Assembly (NCBI GenBank): GCA_027489105.1
Contig: JAIYAJ010000586.1
Coordinates: 1 to 15,150, forward strand
Source of the DNA: Zymomonas sp.
GTDB taxonomy: Bacteria; Pseudomonadota; Alphaproteobacteria; Sphingomonadales; Sphingomonadaceae
Length of the DNA stretch: 15,150 nt
Direction of reading: 5' to 3'
Positions 1 to 6,932 of this stretch are shown here, piece after piece. Position 1 is the first letter of the stretch. Each line of letters opens with the position of its first letter. The position numbers were made by a program, and so were the translations under genes. The notes beneath the pieces are model-generated. The model saw nothing but the letters and a program-made list of their open reading frames with translations, searched no databases and had not been told where the DNA came from.

Positions 1-468
1 CGCGACGAGCGAGCCAATGTTGCCGCAGCCGACGACGCCGAGCGTCTTGGCGTAAAGCTCGACGCCGTTGAAGCGGTTCTTCTCCCACTTGCCGGCCTGG
101 GTCGACTTGTCGGCCTCGGGCAGGTCGCGGGCGAGGGCGAACATCAGCGCGATGGCGTGTTCGGCGGTGGTGATCGAGTTGCCGAACGGCGTGTTCATCA
201 CGACGACGCCCTTGGCCGAGGCGGACGGGATGTCGACATTGTCGACGCCGATGCCGGCGCGGCCGACCACCTTCAAATTGGTGGCGGCGGCGAGGACGTC
301 CTTGGTCACCTTGGTCGCCGAACGGATCGCGAGGCCGTCATATTGGCCGATGATCGCGATCAGCTCTTCCTTGGTCTTGCCGGTGATCTCGTCGACCTCG
401 ATCCCGCGGTTGCGGAAGATCTGGGCGGCAAGCGGATCCATCTGGTCGGAAATCAGTACCTTGGGCAT
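1..468 (-). CDS. serA: D-3-phosphoglycerate dehydrogenase, N-terminal part (runs off the left edge)
   Basis: SerA oxidises 3-phosphoglycerate to 3-phosphohydroxypyruvate with NAD+, the first committed step of serine synthesis in the cytoplasm. The 156 codons present begin MPKVLISDQMDPLA and contain the N-terminal substrate-binding half typical of 2-hydroxyacid dehydrogenases, including VVGRAGIGVDNVD and NTPFGNSITTAEHAIALM. The frame leaves the window at VVGCGNIGSLVA, the start of the NAD-binding Rossmann glycine motif. Full-length family members of this kind are roughly 525 residues, so about 70% lies outside. The ATG is preceded by an AAGGAT ribosome-binding site 6 bases upstream. It lies 123 bp downstream of serC on the same strand and is probably co-transcribed with it, so the first two enzymes of serine synthesis are made together. 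No frame damage is visible. Confidence 0.95.
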   Translation of the reverse strand, partial: MPKVLISDQMDPLAAQIFRNRGIEVDEITGKTKEELIAIIGQYDGLAIRSATKVTKDVLAAATNLKVVGRAGIGVDNVDIPSASAKGVVVMNTPFGNSITTAEHAIALMFALARDLPEADKSTQAGKWEKNRFNGVELYAKTLGVVGCGNIGSLVA

Positions 469-542
469 GATTCTATCCTTGGGTTCGCCCCTCCCCATCG
501 GGAGTGTGGGGGCGTTGCATCTTCTAACGAAGCGGGGGAAAG

Positions 543-568
543 ACCGGTCCGGACGCTGCCGGACCGGT
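543..568 (-). terminator. Perfect 10-bp stem-loop between serC and serA
   Basis: ACCGGTCCGG and CCGGACCGGT form a perfect 10-bp stem around a 6-base loop. It starts 24 bases after the serC stop on the minus strand and ends 74 bases before the serA start. Only CTTTC follows it in the direction of transcription, so a classical T-run is missing. It could be a weak or partial terminator, an RNA stabiliser at the 3' end of serC, or a processing site that sets different levels of SerC and SerA. The structure is plain in the sequence; its role is inferred. Confidence 0.4.
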
Positions 569-591
569 GAGAAGGAATGCGCAAGCGGCGC

Positions 592-1749
<1,158 letters not shown>

Positions 1750-1799
1750 GTAGTCTCTCCTCACAGAGAGCACGCGCTGCGTTGGGACAGCGTGGCCCG
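1750..1799 (-). promoter_or_regulatory. Structured 5' leader of serC with two tandem hairpins (serC-motif candidate)
   Basis: On the minus strand the predicted leader is almost entirely two hairpins. The upstream one pairs CACGCTG (1788-1794) with CAGCGCGTG (1771-1779), leaving a two-base bulge. The downstream one pairs CTCTC (1766-1770) with GAGAG (1755-1759) around TGTGAG. The ribosome-binding site GAGGAGAG lies in the loop and 3' arm of the second hairpin, 5 bases before the ATG, so folding could hide it. A short two-hairpin element before serC is a published alphaproteobacterial RNA motif (serC leader), whose ligand, if any, I do not know. I match it by position and layout, not by a covariance model. 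Confidence 0.6.
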
Positions 1800-1805
1800 C
1801 CGCCG

Positions 1806-1833
1806 CTTCTAGAGTGCGGGGGCGGCAAGTCAA
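1806..1833 (-). promoter_or_regulatory. Predicted serC promoter
   Basis: On the minus strand a -35 box TTGACT (1828-1833) and a -10-like box TAGAAG (1806-1811) are separated by 16 bp. Transcription would start near 1799, which puts the two-hairpin leader at the 5' end of the RNA. The -35 is good and the -10 only fair. It lies downstream of the cytochrome c terminator, so serC-serA is an independent unit. Confidence 0.5.
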
Positions 1834-1857
1834 TGACCGATGTTGCAGTGCGAAAAT

Positions 1858-1878
1858 ATTACCGAACCGGAATTACCG
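1858..1878. repeat. Tandem heptamer upstream of the serC promoter
   Basis: ATTACCG occurs at 1858-1864 and again at 1872-1878, a 14-bp repeat period (CGGTAAT twice when read toward serC). It lies 25-45 bp upstream of the predicted -35 box in a locally AT-richer stretch. This is a reasonable place for an activator or an UP-like element, but the heptamer is short and no regulator can be named. Confidence 0.3.
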
Positions 1879-1885
1879 CCCAAGT

Positions 1886-1921
1886 AAAAAGGGCCCCGGA
1901 CTCGCGCCCGGGACCCTTTTT
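1886..1921 (-). terminator. Rho-independent terminator of the cytochrome c gene
   Basis: AAAAAGGG at 1886-1893 and CCCTTTTT at 1914-1921 close a GC-rich stem that continues inward through CCCGG/CCGGG with one mismatch. It therefore has both an A-run and a T-run and could work in either direction. It begins 18 bases after the TAA of the minus-strand cytochrome c gene and separates that gene from the serC promoter. Confidence 0.85.
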
Positions 1922-1939
1922 GGAATCGAGAGGATCGGC

Positions 1940-2566
1940 TTATTTGGCCGGAGCGGCCTCGTTGCCGCCTTCCGCCGGAGCGGCGGCATTGTCAGCAGCA
2001 GCGCCTTCAGCAGCCGGAGCAGCCTCTTCCGCCGGCGCGGCCGGCAGCGGCTTCGGCGCGTCGCTCTGCTGGTTCAGATAGGCGATGATGTTGGCGCGAT
2101 CCTCGGGCTTGGAGAGGCCGGCGAAGGTCATCTTGGTGCCCGGTGCGAAGGCCTTCGGGCTCTTCAGCCAGTCGCTGAGATTCTGCCAGTCCCAGCTGCC
2201 GCCCTTGCCCGACAGGGCCTCGGAGAAGGCAAAGCCCTTGCCCTTGCCGATCGGCTCACCCAGCACGCCCCACAGGTTCGGGCCGAGCGCGTTCGGGCCG
2301 CCCTTGGTCGCGTTGTGGCAGGCGGCGCATTTCTTGAACACTTCCGCGCCCTTGGCGGGATCGGCGCTCGCCAGATAGAAGGCGATCGGCTTTTCGGCGG
2401 CATCACCACCGGCGGCGGCGCCTTCTTCCTCGACGCCCTCCACGACATAACCCATCTTTTCGGGGCGCTCGCCCTTGAAATATCCACCGCTGAGGATCGA
2501 AAGGCCCAGCGCGGCAATGCCGCCCGCCAGCGCCCATCCGGCAATCGTGTTAGCGCGATCGTCCAT
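1940..2566 (-). CDS. Membrane-anchored c-type cytochrome
   Basis: A 208-residue monohaem cytochrome c, probably carrying electrons on the periplasmic face of the membrane in respiration. Residues 8-29 form one hydrophobic segment (ANTIAGWALAGGIAALGL and following) that looks like an uncleaved anchor. A short acidic linker follows, then the haem site CAACH at 80-84 and the probable axial methionine at 146 in GTKMTFAGL. The fold (residues about 60-167) resembles membrane-bound cytochrome c552/CycM of Alphaproteobacteria. The tail from about 168 is a low-complexity stretch rich in Ala, Pro and Glu. The ATG at 2566 is preferred over a 15-residue longer start because it places the charged MDDR just before the anchor and has AGGGG upstream. 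It diverges from pheA and ends at a strong terminator, so it is probably transcribed alone. Confidence 0.93.
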   Translation of the reverse strand: MDDRANTIAGWALAGGIAALGLSILSGGYFKGERPEKMGYVVEGVEEEGAAAGGDAAEKPIAFYLASADPAKGAEVFKKCAACHNATKGGPNALGPNLWGVLGEPIGKGKGFAFSEALSGKGGSWDWQNLSDWLKSPKAFAPGTKMTFAGLSKPEDRANIIAYLNQQSDAPKPLPAAPAEEAAPAAEGAAADNAAAPAEGGNEAAPAK

Positions 2567-2626
2567 GTGCCCCTGTAGCTCCCATTGGTAACGTGGGGGG
2601 GAAGGACCCACGCCGAAATCGCGCCC

Positions 2627-2655
2627 CCTTTAGAATCGCTTGTCTGCCTCCGCAA
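2627..2655 (-). promoter_or_regulatory. Predicted promoter of the cytochrome c gene
   Basis: On the minus strand TTGCGG (2650-2655) and TAAAGG (2627-2632) are 17 bp apart. Transcription would start near 2620, giving a leader of about 54 bases. The -35 lies inside one arm of an 11-bp inverted repeat whose other arm carries an identical -35 for pheA. Confidence 0.4.
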
Positions 2656-2695
2656 GCGTCCCAACGCGCTAATCTGTCCCGCCCCGCTTGCGGAG
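2648..2695. repeat. 11-bp inverted repeat in the cytochrome c / pheA divergent region
   Basis: CTCCGCAAGCG (2648-2658) and CGCTTGCGGAG (2685-2695) are perfect inverted copies with 26 bp between them. A third partial copy, CGCTTG, is at 2637-2642. Each arm contains TTGCGG pointing outward, so the repeat may simply be the mirrored -35 regions of two promoters, or a binding site for a shared regulator. Confidence 0.55.
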
Positions 2696-2716
2696 CCGTT
2701 CCGGCGCGCCTAATCG
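2688..2716 (+). promoter_or_regulatory. Predicted pheA promoter, possibly giving a leaderless transcript
   Basis: TTGCGG (2688-2693) and TAATCG (2711-2716) are 17 bp apart. The expected start of transcription falls at about 2723-2726, on or next to the ATG at 2726. pheA has no purine-rich ribosome-binding site upstream, which fits a leaderless mRNA. The -10 box also lies at the centre of a perfect palindrome (GCGCGCC / GGCGCGC, 2704-2722). Confidence 0.45.
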
Positions 2717-2725
2717 GCGCGCGAC

Positions 2726-3628
2726 ATGCAGAACTATCCCGCCCCCGCACAGGCGCTCGTCGCCGAGATGACAGCCGCCTGCGAAGCCGATACGGCCCGT
2801 GCCGTCGCCTTTCAGGGCGCCCCCGGCGCCAACTCACACATCGCCGCGCTGGAGGCCTTTCCCAATTGTCTGCCGCTGCCCTGTTTCAGCTTCGAGGATG
2901 CGCTCGACGCGGTGCGTGATTTCCGTGCCGACTGCGCAGTTATCCCGATCGAGAACTCGCTCCACGGCCGCGTCGCCGACATGCACTTCCTGCTGCCCGA
3001 ATCGGGGCTGGTGATCACCGGCGAGCATTTTCTGCACATCCGCCACACGCTGATGGCGCTGCCCGATCATGGCGAAATCCGGGAGGTCATGAGCCACCCG
3101 CAGGCCTTGGGCCAATGCCGCCACTGGCTGCGCGCCCATGGCATGGCTGCCGTCGCCTATCCCGACACCGCCGGTGCGGCAGCGGCGGTTGCGGAGGCGG
3201 GCGACGGCTCGGTGGGGGCGCTTGCGCCGTCGATCTCGGCCGCGCTCTATGGTCTCAAGGTCGTCGAGGACAATGTCGCCGACGCTTCGGACAACACCAC
3301 GCGCTTCGTGGTGCTCGCGCGTGAGGGACGCGCGATTTCCCCCGACGCCGGCCCGGTGATGACGACCTTCATCTTCGAGGTGAAGAACATCCCGGCCGCG
3401 CTCTACAAGGCGCTGGGCGGCTTTGCGACCAACGGCGTCAACATGACCAAGTTGGAAAGCTACCAGCGCGGCGCGAGTTTTGCGGCGACCGAATTCTTCG
3501 CCGACATAGAGGGCCATCCCGACGACCCGCATGTCCGCCGTGCGCTCGAGGAACTGGCCTTCCACACCAAATGGGTCAGGCTGCTGGGCACCTATCCCCG
3601 GGCGCGCGAGCGCGGCTTCGGCAGCTGA
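2726..3628 (+). CDS. pheA: Prephenate dehydratase
   Basis: PheA converts prephenate to phenylpyruvate by decarboxylation and loss of water, the dedicated step to phenylalanine. The 300-residue protein has no chorismate mutase domain. Its catalytic domain (about 26-200) shows AFQGAPGANSH, VIPIENSLHGRV (72-83), MSHPQALGQC and the active-site DNTTRF at 189-194. A C-terminal ACT domain (about 212-292) carries the phenylalanine-feedback region GVNMTKLESYQ, where many homologues have ESRP. Length and layout match the stand-alone alphaproteobacterial enzyme. ATG 2726 is chosen although no ribosome-binding site precedes it, because the predicted promoter would begin the RNA there. ATG 2768 would trim 14 poorly conserved residues and is the alternative. 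It diverges from cytochrome c and converges with nudC 18 bp beyond its stop. Confidence 0.95.
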   Translation: MQNYPAPAQALVAEMTAACEADTARAVAFQGAPGANSHIAALEAFPNCLPLPCFSFEDALDAVRDFRADCAVIPIENSLHGRVADMHFLLPESGLVITGEHFLHIRHTLMALPDHGEIREVMSHPQALGQCRHWLRAHGMAAVAYPDTAGAAAAVAEAGDGSVGALAPSISAALYGLKVVEDNVADASDNTTRFVVLAREGRAISPDAGPVMTTFIFEVKNIPAALYKALGGFATNGVNMTKLESYQRGASFAATEFFADIEGHPDDPHVRRALEELAFHTKWVRLLGTYPRARERGFGS

Positions 3629-3646
3629 CCTGCCCGGATCGTCCGC

Positions 3647-4540
3647 TCAGGCGCCGTTGGCCCAGGCGGTCAGCAACGTGTGCGCGATCGCCAGCGGAAA
3701 GCGCATATTGAACAGCGCATCCGGCTCGCCGGCCAGTGCCGCCCTTACCTGATCGCGGTCGACCCAGATCGCTTCGGCCAGTTCCTTCTCGTCGAGCCTG
3801 ACCGTCTTGTCGCGGACCTTGGCGATGCAGCCGATCATCAACTGCGACGGGATCGGCCAGGGCTGGCTGGCGAGATAGCGGACCTCGGTCACGATCACGC
3901 CGGCTTCCTCGAACAGTTCCCGAGCGACCGCATCCTCGATCGATTCCCCGACCTCCAGGAAACCTGCGAGCGCCGAGAAGAAGCGCGGCGGCATGTTGAT
4001 GTTGCGACCGACGAGGACATGGTCCTCATGCTCGGCGAGCATGATTACGACCGGGTCGGTGCGCGGATAATGTTCGGTGCCGCAACCGCCCTCGTCCTTC
4101 AGGCAGAAGCGCGCCCAGCCCGACCGGGCGACCCCGGTGGGGCGGCCGCAATTGGCGCAGAAGCGGTGCCGGTCGTGCCAGTCGACGAGCGAACGGGCGG
4201 CGGCGTAGATCGCCGGCGCGCCGGGCTCGGTCATCGCCGCCGCGCCGCTGATCGTCGCGCCGCGCTGGTCGCGGCCCGGCGCGATCTTCGCCAGCGAGAC
4301 GAAGCAGGGCTTGTCGTCGAGGAGGCCGAGCAGGGCGAGGTCCGCCTCGGGATCGGCTTCGGTCAGGGCGGTCCAGACGAGCCGCCCCTTCGCGTCGAGA
4401 ACGGGAGCCAGGCCATCCAGTGTAAGCAGTCTGGCGTGCGGATTGGCGCAGGCGGCATCGAAATAGGGGCGATTGTCACGCTCGATATCGATCCGGACGA
4501 GCGGCGAGCCGGTGAAACCGGGGGTAGGAATCTTGGACAT
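3647..4540 (-). CDS. nudC: NADH pyrophosphatase (NudC family Nudix hydrolase)
   Basis: NudC hydrolyses NADH/NAD+ to NMN(H) and AMP, and in E. coli also removes NAD caps from RNA. The 297-residue product has an N-terminal regulatory region, a zinc ribbon with cysteines at about 128, 131, 146 and 153 (FCANCG ... FC ... GCG), and a Nudix box at 193-215 with every signature position: G193, E199, R207-E208, E211-E212, G214. The NudC-specific SQPWPIPS motif is at 225-232, close to the usual SQPWPFP. The ATG at 4540 shares one base with the mutY TGA, and GGGAG sits 5 bases upstream, so translation is likely coupled to mutY. A TTG one codon earlier is possible but less likely. Both operon members deal with nucleotide damage or turnover. 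Confidence 0.95.
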   Translation of the reverse strand: MSKIPTPGFTGSPLVRIDIERDNRPYFDAACANPHARLLTLDGLAPVLDAKGRLVWTALTEADPEADLALLGLLDDKPCFVSLAKIAPGRDQRGATISGAAAMTEPGAPAIYAAARSLVDWHDRHRFCANCGRPTGVARSGWARFCLKDEGGCGTEHYPRTDPVVIMLAEHEDHVLVGRNINMPPRFFSALAGFLEVGESIEDAVARELFEEAGVIVTEVRYLASQPWPIPSQLMIGCIAKVRDKTVRLDEKELAEAIWVDRDQVRAALAGEPDALFNMRFPLAIAHTLLTAWANGA

Positions 4541-5598
4541 CAACTCTCCCTATATTGCCGACTTCCGTCTTCGCGACCGGCGATAGCGCGCTCGGCGGCG
4601 CGTGCGAAGAGGGTCGGCAGGCCTGCCTCTTCTATATGATCGACCGGCCACCATTCCCCCTCGCCGTCCGGGGTGCCGGAGGCGCAAACGACCGACAGGC
4701 GCAGCGAAAAATGGGTGAAGACATGATCGACCGTGCCGCAGGACTGCCATTCCGCAGCGATCGGGGCCGAGGCGAGACCCGGCGGCGCATCGACCCAATC
4801 CCCGGTGGGAAGCGCGCGCATTCCGCCAAGCATGCCCTTGTCGGGACGCCGGACCAGCCAGACCTCCTGGTCCCGCTCGATCCAGAAGGCGGTGCCGTGG
4901 CGTTGCGGCTTGGGCTTCTTGGCCGCCTTGACCGGGAAGGCGGTCGGCGTGCCCAGCCGGCGCGCTTCGCAGGCGTCGGACAGGGGACAGATCAGGCATT
5001 GCGGTGTCCGGGCGGCGCAGATGCCCGATCCGAGATCCATCATCGCCTGCGCGAAATCGCCCGACCGCTCGTCCGGGGTGACGCGCGCTACCAGCACGCG
5101 CAGTTTCGGGCGGGCCTGGGGCATGGGCTGGTGGAAGGCGAACAGCCGGCTGACGACGCGCTCGACATTGGCATCGACGACGACCGCGCTGCGTCCGAAG
5201 GCGATCGCGGCAATGGCGGCGGCGCTGTAGTCACCGATGCCGGGCAACGTCCGCAGAGTCTCTTCCGTGTCCGGAAAGCGTCCGCCATGTTCGGAGGCGA
5301 CGACCCGCGCGCAGGCAAGGAGATTGCGGGCCCGCGCATAATAGCCCAGCCCGGCCCATGCGGCCATGACGTCGGCGTCGTCGGCTTGCGCCAGGTCGGC
5401 GACGGTCGGCCAGCGCGCCGTGAACTTCTCGAAATAGGGCTTCACCGCCGCGACGGTCGTCTGTTGCAGCATCGTCTCCGACAGCCACACCCGATAGGGA
5501 TCGGGCAGGGGGGCTCCCGGCTCTGCGCGCCAGGGCAGGCGGCGTCGGTGGACATCGTACCAGGCCAGCAATTTTTCGGAGACGGCATCGACGGACAT
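4540..5598 (-). CDS. mutY: A/G-specific adenine glycosylase MutY
   Basis: MutY removes adenine mispaired with 8-oxoguanine, preventing G:C to T:A changes after oxidative damage. The 352-residue protein has the usual order: a helical glycosylase core with catalytic E41 in SETMLQQTTV, a helix-hairpin-helix LPGIGDYSAAAI from residue 118, catalytic D142 in VVVDANVERV, and the 4Fe-4S loop cysteines C194, C201, C204, C210 with the standard C-x6-C-x2-C-x5-C spacing. The C-terminal third (about 235-340) is the Nudix-like 8-oxoG recognition domain, including the VFTHF motif. ATG 5598 gives the family N-terminus (SEKLLAWYDVHRRRLPWR). The open frame extends 38 codons further back, but that stretch overlaps the opposite-strand gene and looks like non-coding antisense. 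nudC follows with a one-base overlap. Confidence 0.96.
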   Translation of the reverse strand: MSVDAVSEKLLAWYDVHRRRLPWRAEPGAPLPDPYRVWLSETMLQQTTVAAVKPYFEKFTARWPTVADLAQADDADVMAAWAGLGYYARARNLLACARVVASEHGGRFPDTEETLRTLPGIGDYSAAAIAAIAFGRSAVVVDANVERVVSRLFAFHQPMPQARPKLRVLVARVTPDERSGDFAQAMMDLGSGICAARTPQCLICPLSDACEARRLGTPTAFPVKAAKKPKPQRHGTAFWIERDQEVWLVRRPDKGMLGGMRALPTGDWVDAPPGLASAPIAAEWQSCGTVDHVFTHFSLRLSVVCASGTPDGEGEWWPVDHIEEAGLPTLFARAAERAIAGREDGSRQYRES

Positions 5599-5612
5599 GG
5601 GGCGCCTATGGC

Positions 5613-6197
5613 ATGAAGCGCGCGATGAACGAAGCGCCCCCTGCCTCCCCTGTCCGAAAGCGCAAGGCCCAGCCCGACGCCGCGCCCGCCCGTCCGCGTG
5701 GCGGCGGCGCAAAGTCGGTCGCGGACATGCTGCCCGACGTCGGCAGGGCGGCCTTTCGCCGCTTCGGATTCGTCCAGAGTTCGGTCGTCAGCCGCTGGGC
5801 CGAGATCGTCGGCGAACGCTACGCCAAGGTGTCGGTGCCCGAATCGATCCGCTTCCCGGCGGGCAAGCGATCGGACGGGGTGCTCACCCTGCTGGTCGAA
5901 GGGGCGCATGGCCCGATGATGCAGCATGTGTTGCCGACCATCGTCGAGCGGGTGAACCGCTTCTTCGGCTATGGCGCCGTCGCGCGCGTCGTGCTCCGGC
6001 AGGGTAGCTGCGCACGGCCACAGCTGCCGCAGAATCGCGCGGCACCGCCGTCGCTCAAACCGATTTCGCCCGACATCGGCGGCAGCCTGCGTCTGATCGC
6101 CGACCCCGAATTGCGCACATGCCTCGAATCGCTGGCGGGCAAGCTGGCCGCCACCAGCGGCGCACCCGTCATCGCCTCCGGAGATACAGAGCTTTGA
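5613..6197 (+). CDS. DUF721 / DciA-like protein
   Basis: A 194-residue DUF721-family protein. The family includes DciA, the loader or partner of the replicative helicase DnaB in bacteria without DnaC, which is the likely role here (family knowledge, not tested). The conserved domain spans about 35-130: KSVADMLPDVGRAAF, then SSVVSRWAEIVGERYAKVSVPES, LTLLVEGAHGPMMQHV and the end of the KH-like fold at VVLRQG. Residues 1-33 are basic and disordered-looking, and the C-terminal 60 residues are variable. ATG 5613 is only 14 bp from the mutY start on the other strand; ATG 5625 is an alternative. No ribosome-binding site stands out for either. The stop overlaps the TTG start of the next gene by 4 bases. 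Confidence 0.82.
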   Translation: MKRAMNEAPPASPVRKRKAQPDAAPARPRGGGAKSVADMLPDVGRAAFRRFGFVQSSVVSRWAEIVGERYAKVSVPESIRFPAGKRSDGVLTLLVEGAHGPMMQHVLPTIVERVNRFFGYGAVARVVLRQGSCARPQLPQNRAAPPSLKPISPDIGGSLRLIADPELRTCLESLAGKLAATSGAPVIASGDTEL

Positions 6198-6907
6198 CCC
6201 GATCGACCTTCCGCCTGGCCGTCCTGTTGCTGGCCGCCACCCCGCTGACCCTCGCCGCCGCCGCACCGGCCAAGCCTGCCGCGAAGCCCGCTGCCGGCGC
6301 CAACTGGCTCGCCACCGTCAACCGCACCGCCGAAGGCGCGCTCGTCATCGGCAATCCGGCGGCCAAAGTGAAGCTGGTCGAATATCTGTCGCTGACCTGT
6401 CCGCATTGCGCGATGCTCTCGAAGGAATCGCTGCCTGCTCTGCAGCGCGACTATATCGCCAAGGGCCTCGTCAGCTTCGAGGTGCGTCATGCCGTCCGCG
6501 ACGGCTATGACTTCGTCGCCTCGCTGCTGCTGCGCTGCGAGCCGCCGACGCGCTATCTCGGCTCGATCGAGGGCCTCTTCGCCACCCAGGAAGACTGGAT
6601 GGCCAAGGGCGCCGCCGCCAAGAACGATGCCGCCTTCGAAGCCAAGTCGCAGGACGAGAAGATGGCGGCGGTCGCCAGATCGGCCGGCTTCGACACCTAT
6701 TTCCAGAAGCGCGGCCTGAGCCCCAAGGCTTATGCGGCCTGCATGGCGAACGAGCCGGCGAAGAAGCAGCTGACGGAAATGGCCGGCAATGCCTGGCAGC
6801 GCGACGGCATACCGGGCACGCCGCTGATCCTGATCAATGGCCAGCGCAAGGAGAATGTCCATGGCTGGTCCGATCTGGAGCCGCTGATCAAGGCCGCGTT
6901 GAAGTAA
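6194..6907 (+). CDS. Exported DsbA-family thiol oxidoreductase (TTG start)
   Basis: A 237-residue DsbA/thioredoxin-fold protein, expected to make or shuffle disulfides in the periplasm. Residues 1-24 are a Sec signal peptide (MTRSTFRLAVLLLAATPLTL, then Ala-rich), followed by an Ala/Pro/Lys linker. The thioredoxin segment VKLVEYLSLTCPHC puts the active site CPHC at 69-72, the helical insertion covers about 85-190, and the cis-proline is P210 in GIPGTPLILING. Two further cysteines, C115 and C183, match those of the paralogue downstream and may form a structural disulfide as in some alphaproteobacterial DsbA proteins. TTG 6194 is chosen because GGAG lies 10 bases upstream, it overlaps the preceding stop (TTGA), and it yields a clean signal peptide. 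An ATG at 6119 would add 25 residues antisense in character. Probably co-transcribed with DUF721. Confidence 0.92.
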   Translation: MTRSTFRLAVLLLAATPLTLAAAAPAKPAAKPAAGANWLATVNRTAEGALVIGNPAAKVKLVEYLSLTCPHCAMLSKESLPALQRDYIAKGLVSFEVRHAVRDGYDFVASLLLRCEPPTRYLGSIEGLFATQEDWMAKGAAAKNDAAFEAKSQDEKMAAVARSAGFDTYFQKRGLSPKAYAACMANEPAKKQLTEMAGNAWQRDGIPGTPLILINGQRKENVHGWSDLEPLIKAALK

Positions 6908-6915
6908 CCCGCTCT

Positions 6916-6932
6916 GCGACTGCCGGAGTCGC
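6916..6932. terminator. Stem-loop in the convergent gap after the first dsbA paralogue
   Basis: GCGACT and AGTCGC form a perfect 6-bp stem around GCCGG. It fills the end of the 25-bp gap between two converging stop codons and abuts the TAA of the minus-strand gene. No T-run follows on either side, so it is at best a weak two-way terminator. Confidence 0.4.

Noticed and set aside
4541..4543. TTG at 4543 as the nudC start
   Set aside because: The adjacent ATG at 4540 has better spacing to GGGAG and is the normal choice.
3680..5616. Two long plus-strand open frames over nudC and mutY
   Set aside because: Both are antisense to genes with complete catalytic motifs; the frames persist only because stops are scarce at this GC content.
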